Shown here: positions 35,601 to 47,600 of the stretch, one piece after another
Position numbering within the stretch: the first letter of the stretch is position 1
Layout of the letters: each line of letters begins with the position of its first letter
Assembly: GCA_036362985.1 (NCBI GenBank)
Contig: JAYGXS010000004.1
Location: 22,102,186 to 22,166,185, forward strand
Direction of reading: 5' to 3'
From: Ligula intestinalis
Lineage: Eukaryota; Platyhelminthes; Cestoda; Diphyllobothriidea; Diphyllobothriidae
Length of the DNA: 64,000 nucleotides
Notes under the pieces: generated by a model
The model's database searches: none
Seen by the model: the letters and a program-made list of their open reading frames with translations, nothing else
What the model was told of the DNA's origin: nothing
Made by a program: the position numbers and the translations under genes

Positions 35601-38600
35601 TCAACAACCATCCGCCTTTTTTGGTTTTCGTTAGCTACCATCCAGACGTGGGCCCACCAAGGAAATGAGGAAGTCTTAATTACTCTTTTAGGCAGAAAAC
35701 GACGAATCTATTTTCGTACAAATCTCATTAGGGTTAATGTACCTTCGAAATTTTTTCGCGATAGGCTTGCAGTCCTATGTTAGATAAGGAGACAAAGGAA
35801 GAAGCTCAAAGCTAGCGGAAGACAAGAAGTGTGCGAGAACGTAGGTTTAGGTCCACCACTTCCTTTTGTGCCGCTGGTTAGGCCGGTGGTGACCACACAT
35901 TTTAGTGGAAAATTTGCCAATTATTCCGATGCATTATCGAAGAAAAGACTTAAGTCTCAGAACTATCTGTGTCTATTTGGGCCCGCAACTTAGCCCTGTC
36001 TATCTGTAGTTCAACCACTGCGCTTGAAAGGATGTACTTCATGCTATTGTCGAAATGATCGATTCTGTAAAGGAATTTTCCGTTTCGTGATGTCATGGAA
36101 ACTTTTTGAAAGTTTCCCTTTTTACCTAATTCCTTTTGTAACACGTAGAGTGTGGGTCCTTTCTAGCGAGTGTGCTTGTCGTACCCGCAAAATAAATGCT
36201 TATTATAGGTGGAATTAGAACAGTCTGCTGGTTTAACGTAAGTTTACCGGTAAAAGCGTCTCCAATGGAGTCTTCACGGTTTTGTTCTCTCGTAGCAGTT
36301 CTCAAATCCCAGGTTATAGCTAAGGGCTTCAGCTTTAGGGCGAAGTCGTCACGGACTTGTCTGCAGATCGCTAGAAGTTGGCGAACAAAGGTTTCGTCTT
36401 TGAGTCTTCAGTAGAGGTCTCTCAGAAATCCAACAGCTACTTTGTAACTAGAACATGCACTTATCTATTCCTAAACAGCCGGAGACATGTTATTAGTCAG
36501 AAAACTCAGTTTGTTCCGTTTCATACGATCGAATATGCGAAGTGAATGTTCCTTTGTTTGGAAAGTCTAAAGCACTTGAATCCACATCGAATCGTTTTGA
36601 CCCGAGAAATCTATCAATTTTTGAGTTATATAATGAAAAGAAAAGTATTGTTATCAAAATGGTCTCAGTCAGTGAAGCAAGATAATGCAAACGAAATGGA
36701 TGGAAGATTCAGCATAGAGGGATAACCTACAGTTAGGCCTTACTCATCTTACAGTTGAAGTATTGGAACTAAAACGAGAAACAAAACAGTAGTAAATGGG
36801 ATATAAATTGGTCAGGGCAATAAGATGACATGACACCCTTGTAATGTGGTTCAGTAAATGTCGTGTACGCGTATTTGTCTCGTATTAATTCCGCCTCATG
36901 TTTTAGTTTTTATTTCGCCTTGCCCGTGAAGAATAAAAATGCCAACGTGGACCTTGGATTACTTATTGGTTTGCCTTCACTTGGTATTAGTTGAGCAATT
37001 TCCATTAGAATGTTCTTCCTTTCCGATTGGGTGAGGAACTTATTTTTTAAGCCCCTTTACAAATATTTAAACCGCTCGGTTTGACTAACGTCTCAGTTGA
37101 CGTTGATATCAGCAAAAGCAGCCTTACCCTAAACTCTGGTATACAACCCATAGCTTGAAGCTTCAAGCATTTCCGGAGGTTCTTAATGCATATTTTTTAT
37201 TTTTACATCTTAAAGAACCAGCTGCGTCAACCGAGACCGCACGGTCGATGTCGTCTGGTTCAAATTCCGCCATATCAACGGCATCCGAGGGCAATTCTGA
37301 TGAAGTTAGTTCGGCGGCTCGTCGACTCACTCACCGGCGGCCAAAGAGAGCCACAAATTCTTGTGCCAAGCGCATCTGGCAGTCGAATGGAAAACGGGCT
37401 TTGCGGGTGGACGACATTTTCGAAGAAAGGTATGTGAAATTCTAATCTACAACAGGCCTTTGCACTTTTCGAGATCGCTTTTTAAGAATACATTGAATAA
37501 TCTCTTTTTAAAACTCTATACTTCCAGTACCAGCGGCTCGGACGTCTCAGAACTTTCAAAGCCCCTCCGCACTTATGCTGTTAAAGGAGATCACTCACCA
37601 AGCCGTTCGCAGCAGAGTGAAACGGACAACAGTGCCATCGATTATGCATCCCCCACTGACAGCTCAGTTCGCACTCAGAAATTATCCCAAAAGCCGACTC
37701 CAGGTTCTGTTGCTCTAACCAGTTCTCTCAAGGCGGCGACCACAGGGGTTACAAAATCAGATTTGTCGTGTTTAAGCTCATTGGATTCTTCGGTAAGTTG
37801 TATCTTCGATTCTTTGTGTCCACGTGGTCCAGTTTTTATCTTTGGAAGGTCTTTCAATTATAAAGTGCACTAACAGCTAATGGTGCCGTGTTCCACATAT
37901 TTCCAGGAAGATGATGCCTCTGCAACAGAAGGAAAGCAATCGACTTTTCGAAAATCGCCCAGCCATTTCATCAAAGAGTCGGTTGACAAGGATGTGCAGA
38001 ATGCCGATGGGACCGAGAATGAGAAAGGCCTGACGACTTCGAAGACAGCTGTTGGGGAACGGGGTTTGCGAATAGCCGACAAGTCTGCTACTTCTCGGTT
38101 GACCTCTCGACCTAGACGAAAACCAATGAGCCGCTTATCAAAATCAAATAAGCACTCAAGACTCTCAGCGCGTTCAATCGCACAACAGGTACGAGTTTTA
38201 CCCTGCTAAAAAGTTTAAACAAACCTAGCTTAGGTCACCTTCCTAAAAGTGCAGTTTACGACTATAAAGTGTTGTTAACACTTGCCACACGATTTTGCTC
38301 TCCTCTAAGATGCAGTTTTTTTATATTCAGACCCGTACATAACATTACATTGCGCTACCACCACCAATTCCACAAGCCGCCATATTTGCATTAAATTGGT
38401 CACTCTGTAGCTTTGCTTTTTTCGATAACCTATTGCGGATACTTGACGAATTTCTAACATGTGACGGAGTTTACTCCGACTAGCACCAAATAAGAGCAGA
38501 TGCAGATGGCCACAGCGAGATAAGGGAGATCTATAAGTCGTTTAAGGTACGAAGACCGTACTATTTCCCTTTTAATGTGGATTCTCTTAGCCGCACCAAA

Positions 38601-41600
38601 CCTTCGTATATGAACCCAAGTCGAAACAGTGAGACACATTATTTATATTATCTATTGATATCATTATTTTCCTGCTATTCAAATCTTTGGCGTCTTGCTA
38701 GTTCTTAGCTCGGTGGCAGATGACCAGTGCTTTGCCCCAGCTGATCATACATCATTCTGCGGTGCTATCTCTTCTACACTTTTCCTAGACTGTTCGTACT
38801 AAAAATAAGCATCGTACCTGAAGCTGGAATCTAAAATGGTCAAAATACACAAAAATATGCAAAGTAATTTATTCGTCAACTCCATGCAATGTTATATAAG
38901 TCTTTGATGGCTCCTTGTAGTTGTTACGTTCGACGACCCACTTTTTCCTCGTGCGATAAAGATTGTGCTCGACAGTGACTTTTGAAATCATGTTTGAACC
39001 TCTTGATTATCGCTCTCACTTATAATATAACATTCTTCACAATCCCCATATGCTTCCATTCTCGGCCATTCACATTTTACTTGTGCAGCTTTTTTTAAAC
39101 TCGAACTTAGTCGTCTTTCACTGATGCCTGTTCGTCTTCAGCGACGCGCTTCAATTGTCGACTCGGGTGAGGAATCAAGCGACGAAAATGACGACAGCTT
39201 TGAAATGCTCCCTGACCGCTCACCACACGGCGCCAATTCGTACGCAAAGTGTTCCCCACATTCTGTAGCCTTTAAACGTAGCAATGAACTTCCACCCACC
39301 ACACAATTTTTGTCTGAAGACGATGAAGAATGTGGTAGACGGTATCTAGACTCCAGAGTAAGTTCCATTTCTTGCGTCATTTCACTTGAAATCCGTCCAG
39401 TGAACTTAACTTTTTAACCCCAATCATTTCCTAAAAATGCAGCATTTCGTAGGTTACCACCGTCAATTTGGTAGCAAACTTAGTCCACGTTAGCCTCTGC
39501 TGTGAGAGCTCTTTTACGCCTCACTCTAAAAGCCTTTTCTAAGGGCCTTAACGTTTATATTTTCAAAATTTAGCCCCATTTCGACGTAATTTAACATAAA
39601 GAACATTTATCCATTTTTGTCTGCCTTTACCGCTACCGTTTGTAATAAGACGCACCGGTAAACGAGAAAAAGTTTTACGGTATTTATTGGCCTTGGTTTT
39701 CCAGATCGCTGGAGTTACAGCTTTCGCAGATATTGGGTCCTTAACCATAGTAGTTTCAAAGACTAACGGATGTGTTCCCGTGGTAGCTAGAGCGGGGCAG
39801 CTTCTTTGATGAATTGATAGTTGAGCCGGATGCATAACTGCACGGGACAGCATTCACTGTGGGCCCATATATCCCCTGACTCATTAAGATATTGTGCTGT
39901 GTGTTTACTACATCCTAGTCTCCTGGACTGGTAGACGAACCCAGAGGAGCGTTAGGTAAACTGTCCTCCTGTTTGTTTGTATCTTATATGTACCTCGGTT
40001 CAATCAGTAGGTACCCAAGATGTTGCGCCAACTCGCCGTTGGAAGTAGACGCGTAGAGCTACTTTGCCGATGTCAAAGCATTTGAGCAATTGTCTGTATA
40101 TGAACTGAACGCTTTTTAGTCACAATAGGTCGCGAGTGTCGACTGATATGTCGCTTGAAACGACTTTCGATCATTCCATCTAATGCTTTATCTTAAGTGA
40201 TAGTTTTATATTTCCACCCTGCAGGCCTCTCCTCATTCCCGTCGGAAACAGAATTTTTCTTCCGGTCAGGAGAAAGGTGATAGCGAATTCGCTTCGAAGG
40301 TGGTGGAACCGACAAACGCACTAGCCATTCCTCGCGTTTTAGGTGACGGAGCTGCGGTTGGTACGGAGCGCCATCAACCGTGGGATATTTCAGGCAAACA
40401 GACTTTTGCCATACCAGGGCATGCACTTGTAAGTAATCTGCGTGTGTATACCGGCATCAGACAATCTGTTTAGGCCAATTTCGATCATAGTGTTTGTATT
40501 TAAGACACGTGTGCTGGAGTCAATTCGTGAAACCCACATGTAATTATGTGCTTACGCGAGATTTGTCACAGGCTCCTAACAAAACTACCTTTGATTTTGT
40601 GACAGTCCTTGATGTGACAGGCAAACTACCTTTTATAACATCACTAGAAGTTGGCAATTCTTTTGACGTTGAATTGAAATTTTAAATAGCACAATATGGC
40701 GTTTGGTAACCAGCACTAACTGCATTCGCAGTCCATTATTAACTAGTTTTGTTCCAAAGCTTAAATGACACACCTTAAGTGATCTTTCAGAAAGGTCCTT
40801 GCGTTTTTTCCTCCCGGCACTCTGTTAACGGTTTAGCTCTGGCTGATTGAGGAGAACCGAGATCTTAATAGGAGAACGCATACTCCTACCCATGGAGTGT
40901 GTTGACATCGGAAAAAATGCAGTTTGGTATTTTTATCCATTCGTATTCGTGAAAATCCTCCAAGACTTCCCCAAAAAGCGTCTTAGGCATATTTTTCATG
41001 CTTTCTATAGAAACAACTCAATTACAGAAGCTCCTGTAAATTTCTGGAAGAACATCCATAGTATCTACCCGAGTTTTAGTAATTTAATGCTACTTAAATT
41101 CATTACCCACGTTGCTACCCACACGTGACATCCGTGGGTTGTCGAAAGTCCATGTCTCGAATATATTTTTTCGTTGTATACCAAGACCAAATAATTTTTT
41201 GTTGCTTTGCGTATATGGCGACGATCAAATTGACTATTTGAACACGTAACTTCACTTACTCGGTCAGTCGAGCGGTCTGCATTTTTATTTAGTCAGCTGT
41301 ACATTGTCCTTATCAACCATGATCTATTATATTTCGAAGTGGATACTTGATCCGGAACATTATCTATCGATGTCGGAAGAATTGAAAATGCGGCTGAAAT
41401 GTTGAAAAGGCATTTCGACGGCGTCGTACCCGCTTTGACGAGTAGGGCCTATTTGTAGAGACAGAGCAAAATTTTATACTACCCCAATAAGTTGAAGTGT
41501 ATAAAAAGGATTTTGTCCTGCGTCCAGGGGATATGAAACAATTGGGAGCATGTAGCTTGCTGCAGTGGAGTAAATAACTAGTTCTGAAGTATTCATTGTG

Positions 41601-44600
41601 AAAAATTAAGCTGCTTTGCCCAATAAAGCGAATGAAAGTTCTGTTCTTTACTCAGAAAACTACAATAAAAATGATTGTAAGACTAATGGCACGCGGTCAC
41701 TTAATTTTACAAGTCGCCTTTAATTTGTTGGAAAACTATTGCTAACTGGCGAACTTGACACTGAAACAACCTGCTCCCACCAAACGCTCAGTTCGGGGGG
41801 CACATACTCTACCTCGTTTACCTGCTCTGTCCACATAACCTGTTACAATTTTGAGCCTCCTCAGACCATTTAAACTCTGCTCTGTGGACAATTGGTATAC
41901 TGTGCTTTTTTTGCAGAAACCCAAAAATGCACCCCTGTCAACCATCGTCGGGGACAAAATCACATCTCCCGAAAACTCCGTCGATAAGTCGGATAAATGG
42001 CCTCTACTCGCTGCTTCCCTGAAACCTGATGCGCCAACCATCCTCTCGACGAACGACGATGATTCAGATAGCCTTGAGGTGGTTGAGGTAAGTGATTTCT
42101 ATAAATTTGAAGAAATGCCACTTCATTCTCAGATCCAAATTACATCTGTTAATATCATGCTCCACCCAACAATCCACCGACCTCACGACGATAATAGTAT
42201 AGTACAATCGTAAAATAGATGTGGTGACTTTATAGTTCGTCTGATAAAAATAGCTAAGGGTTTTCAGTTTGCACACGACCATGATATCTTTTAATAACTC
42301 TGTGTGAGCGGGGTTCATGGACAGGTACTCTCAGCTTTCAGAACTACCCGTGATGCAAGATTATTGTTATTTATTATTATTATTATTTACGGTGTCCCAT
42401 ATTTTTCTTCCACTGGCAACCTACAGTACTAACTGCATGGGCTTAGAGATCTGCCCAATATGTAGGCTTCCTTCTAGGTCATATTTAATCCGTTAATGCC
42501 CATGCATCTTTAAACTTTGGTTTCTGGTGCTTGCGGATGACTCTTACCACATCTACGTCTGACAAAAACGAAATGCTGAGATATTTTACGGGATTCGTAA
42601 TTGATGCCGTACTACGTATTTGCCACGCCCTATGGGTGAAGGCTCACAACGCCTTTATCAAAGTCCCTGAAATAGGACATTACTACGTCTTCGCTTTTTA
42701 AATCGTGTGTCGGATCTCAAACTTCGGCTCCCCGGCCGCATGCTCTGCGGCCTAGGTTTTTTAAAAGCATCGCAAATGTTGATCGACACGGTAAAATTGA
42801 CTAGACACAGTTGGTCCTCGTATATTTTATGAACAGCTTTGTTTGCGACTGACGCCAGCTTAACCTTCGAGTGCAGCATTGTCGTCTTTTAAACCCAGAG
42901 TGTCTGAATAAAGAGACGTAATTTACATTGAGTAACTGCGAAGTAGACGATAAGGATGCTAAATTTTATGATAACATCGATCAAGTTTAAACAAAGTCAG
43001 TTTCTTTGTTTGGATACGAGTGATCCGTTAGAATGCCGACTGGCTGTCCAAACGACGACCTACCCTACTCAATAGCGATTTGTCTAACTTTCTTCTCTAT
43101 CGTCTGTTCGATCTCAAGCGGTTTAAAAAGTGATATCGTGGTCTTATCAGTTTGGCCCACCGCTACTGTCTGTTATTTTCCAGCTATCAAATTATTATTT
43201 TTACGCCAAAAGCCCATGAAGCCACGCAGACTACTGTCTTATGGTTCCGTAATACTTCCACGTACATGCTTGTGCACTGTTTTCATCCCACCGGGAATTC
43301 GCTGTTTTTTGATAAAGATGTTTAACCCGGAAGAAATTTGAACAAAGCGAAGATCACCTATCATGTTTCAACTTTCGAGACTGACACTTAATTGGACAGT
43401 TACTTCTCTTATTAATAGGCAACGACCGTTAGCAGCTGATTGAGAGGTCACGAAATTTTATGACGTCATTAAATTCTGCTCAAGTCGTGATCTTCGCTTT
43501 GTTCAAAGATGTTTAAGCCTACATCAACACCCTTTAAAACCCCTTGTAGGTTGGTACGCCACGTATTCCACCTCTCTTGAGTTTTGTACTTTTTGTCATG
43601 AAATAGATCCAAACCTAAATCTACTTTCAGGTCTTCGTGTTTTTGTGCTGGAAGTTTCCACCACAGCTATTCCATCAACTCAATTTTTCTGTTATATATA
43701 TATAGACTATCTCCAAACCGTACTCATGGCCCACGAACCTCCTCATAGAACACAATTATTTCCGACTGCCACTGGTGGGAGACATGATAAAATACCGAGT
43801 TTCGAGAGAATCCAGAACACAGGGCAGAGTGCAACCACCTTTGCAGGCGAACTGCACTCACGTGAAACAGCACTCTCCCGAAACGCGGTTCCAGCTCAAA
43901 CCCGAGTCTTCCCATCACAGCTCCTGGGCTGTACACTGTCCAGTGCAAAGTGAAGACCACCAGCCAGTGACTGCGGCTGCCGATAAATCTCCCCTGGGTG
44001 TCCTGCCTGCCTCTACTACTACTACAAAACAGTCCGTTCCGCCGCCGGCATACACCGCTGGTCGTATAAGAGGCTCCCGGGAACTGGCAAATCTCTTCAC
44101 ACCCGTCCAGAAGTCAGAAATTGAACGGTCTGCCAAATCTACCGGGCTCCCCGCCGGTGATTTTGACTATCAGAAAGATGACGTGAAACCGGTGAAAGTA
44201 AAATTTGCGGTACGACCAGAAGAGGAAAAAATGGTAAATGTCTTCTGGCTGTCCAGTTTAAGTATTTAGAATTGTTTTACATTTGTCACGTGTAGAACAT
44301 TTGTCTCGTGGTAGACATTTGAAAGCATCTTCCCCGTACAGTTGTTTTTAATAAAAGTGGGCGTTTGCTTTCGACACATTAGCACATAGAATGCAGTAAA
44401 CGTAGAAACTCTTCGCGTCTGCTTTCAAAATTATTTTACACACTCACCCCTCCCCCTCTAGATATCCTTCTGGAGATCTAGGTCGCTGACGAATTTTCCA
44501 GTGTGTTAGAATGATGCATAATTTGCGCCCGAGCTCGGCCGCCAAAGATCCGAAAATGCAAGTTGCTGCAACCCCAGCTGACTGCCACCCCCAATCACTA

Positions 44601-47600
44601 GTGCTGCATTGTAGTTTACCCCTTTGTGTGCATCCCTTCTTGATCCAAAATATCCCCAGGGTCGGTGATCTACAACATGCAATTACAATTTCACACTGTT
44701 CTCTTTTCGCCCCCTAGTTTATCCGAATTCCTTTCCTCCAACCACTAGGTATTGGCTCAACTGCAAAACTAAACCATCAAGTGCCTTTTCGTTTTAGATC
44801 CTCACGTCCTTCCTGGACATTGGCATGGACAGTGAAGATATCGCCTTCATGCACGAGCTCTTTGAAATGATTCGTTCTGCAGAACACTCGTCCGCCTGCG
44901 CATCTTCCCTCAACGCTCTTTTTTCTCACTGCAAAATTCGCAGCCCAAACAAACTCACAGACTTGATCAAATCCACGGCCTGGGTAGATCATCCCACCTC
45001 TTTGATTCCTGACCCAGTTGACGTCAATGTTTTTGTCGATCGCACCGGTCGCCTCCGTCCTGGCTGCGCTGCATTTGCAGCCCCCGACTACTTCGGAATA
45101 AAACGGGGTCTAAGTGGTTGGAAGCGGAGGAAGGACATGCTCACGTCTGGGCGTAGAGATAACAGAAAGCGTGTTCGGCGCTTCCAAAAGCATGATATCT
45201 CCTGTTCGGACATGTCTGACAATTCCTTCGACTCTCTGGGCCTGGCCTCTGATAGCAAGCGATCTATCTCCAGCACTGATTCTCGAAATAACAAGGGCAC
45301 TACCATCGTCCCGCCTAGCGCTGGAGACCTTGTTAGACGCGGTTTGTTTGAGGAGATCTACAGTGTGGAACAACGTCGTGTCCTGTCTTTGACTTCTGGC
45401 GCTTCATACACAGGATCTTCGAGGCAGCCAATGGACGATATTGACCTGCACATGGGGCCGGCGGCGAAGAATCCTCCTATAAACTCTACAGGTAGGCTGT
45501 TGTTCGAAGAGTTCACATCGTTCAGACAGTAGCCTAGTTGGATGAAGGAGGATGCTTTACGTTCAAGTAATGTAAAACGGATCAGAATGCGTTACCGCTT
45601 GGTTCGTTCTCTATATCCATAAATAGCATTGTGAAATTGCTAGCACCGCCTCTTTTACGCCTATCTTAATTTTTTTCTCTACCAGTCCTCATGATCTCTT
45701 GGTGTTTAGGGAGGTTCTATTTGAGCCAGCTTCTTACGCATGCTCAAAATGCCGCCCCTTTTTCATTGCCTCTAACATGATCCGTCGCGAACTACACAAT
45801 ATGTTCAGTAAATTGAACACAGGTCCAATACAAACGAAATTTGCAATTTTCACAGATGTTGTACTGAATAGTTGTCACAGAAACTTCATTTTCTTCAAGC
45901 GCAGGTGAGCATACTAAGCAGTATGTTTAACCAAATCGTAAGATCACACTAAGATGAAAACCAACTTTCAGTAGACCACACTTTGTTTCCTATCGTTAAT
46001 CGGAAGCCTGTTTTAAGTTTGCGCAAACTTGGAAAGATCCACTTTTGTGGACATTTTCGTGGCTGTTGTGCCTGTTTGTGTTGTAAAAATTCACGCGCGG
46101 AAAAATACCTGTTTCTTTTTGGAGCCATGTATTCCAACCGCCTCGAACCATTGCTGTTTTGTAAAAAGTATGCGCGCCATGTGTTGCTCAGCCGGCAAAT
46201 AGCTGATAACAGCCATATTTAAAAACCTGTTAACCTCGACATGACCTTATTAAAGTGTTCATCTGATCAATCGGCTATCTCGAACCCCCCTCCCTTAATC
46301 TATTTCAGGCTGTGCTAGAACCCAGGGTTACTATCGGCTTGATGACAGTCAACGCTTCAGGCGCTCCTGGTGCGTGGGTAGAAGCCTCGTATTGGACGAT
46401 GGTGTCCGTCAGCCGTTGCCTCTGATGCCTGCTACTGTAGATGTTCAGATCAACCTCGCTTCACAAGAGGATCTAGATGGCGGGTCAAACCAAGCCAGTC
46501 TAACCGAGCAACTCACTGAGCAGGCGAGTGCTGCAAAACGGAAGAAGGTGACTCAAATGCGTGAGTTGCGTTCAGTTCAGCGTCGGCTGTTGGCGGAATA
46601 TCAGGCTGTTGAAACGGGCGATCTGTTAAAGTTCAATCAACTCAAGGCAAGTTTCCTACTGCACAACTCTTTTGCACAGCTTCATAGATTTACATCAATT
46701 CTATTCATCCTAACCCAATCGGTGCACTAAATTTCTTGCCCAAATTTGTTATCGTTTTTTCCACGTAATCCTTTTTTTGTAATTGAAGAGAACAGCGGTA
46801 ACTGCATGTTCTTGATTATAGTGTAACATGGTTTAGAATCGCATTGTTGATTGACCTTCCATGCCTGCCCATATGTGTGGCATATGAGCACTTCCAGAAA
46901 GGTCGATACTCACTCGTTTTCTGGTGGTGGCCTTCGAGTCAAGAAGTCCATTTCGCTGAAAACGGACATTATTGGCAGCTTTTTTCACCCTCTCTTATTT
47001 TTGAGAACCCCCTTGCTGATCGACTTTATATGCTTGCTCATATGTGTGGCATATGAGCACTTGCAGTAAGGTCGATAAGGAGACGTTTTCTGGTGGTGGT
47101 CTTCGAGTGGCTAAGTCCTTTTCTCTGAAAATGGACATCCTCGGCAGTTTTTTCCACCCTCTTCCATGCTGATCGACGTAAGATACTTTCTTTCAGTTCC
47201 AGAAGGGATTTAACTGAAACCTTGCTAGATTATACTATGGTTATTTTACAACACAACGGACCAAAAAGTTTTTTTAAATATTTGATATCAAATGGCGGCG
47301 GAATCAGTTGTATATCCAGACACTTCCGATTTCGTTTAGACTTGGCATGTTCTCCTTCCTTAAGATAAATTTGAACTGAATTCTTCTATTGTACAAAGGC
47401 TTTATAAGCCTAAAATCAATTCGACAAACAAAATCACAGCAGCAAATGTTGGCTGAATTATGCGTTCAAAAGTCGACCCCGACATTTCACGAGATAGGTC
47501 ATCCACCGTACCCCTGCGCTTCCATTAAAGCACAATGGGTGCGTGAAGAAATTGATGGTAGGTGAGGCATAGTACGCGTCCGTGGACGCCGCATTTGCAG

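Noticed and set aside
39563..39853. Minus-strand 96-codon frame in SETD1 intron 9
   Set aside because: No motif, no splice evidence; lies wholly within an intron of the opposite gene.
43645..43953. Alternative plus frame overlapping SETD1 exon 12
   Set aside because: Splice phase, the junction to N-SET and the EHNY motif all require the other frame.
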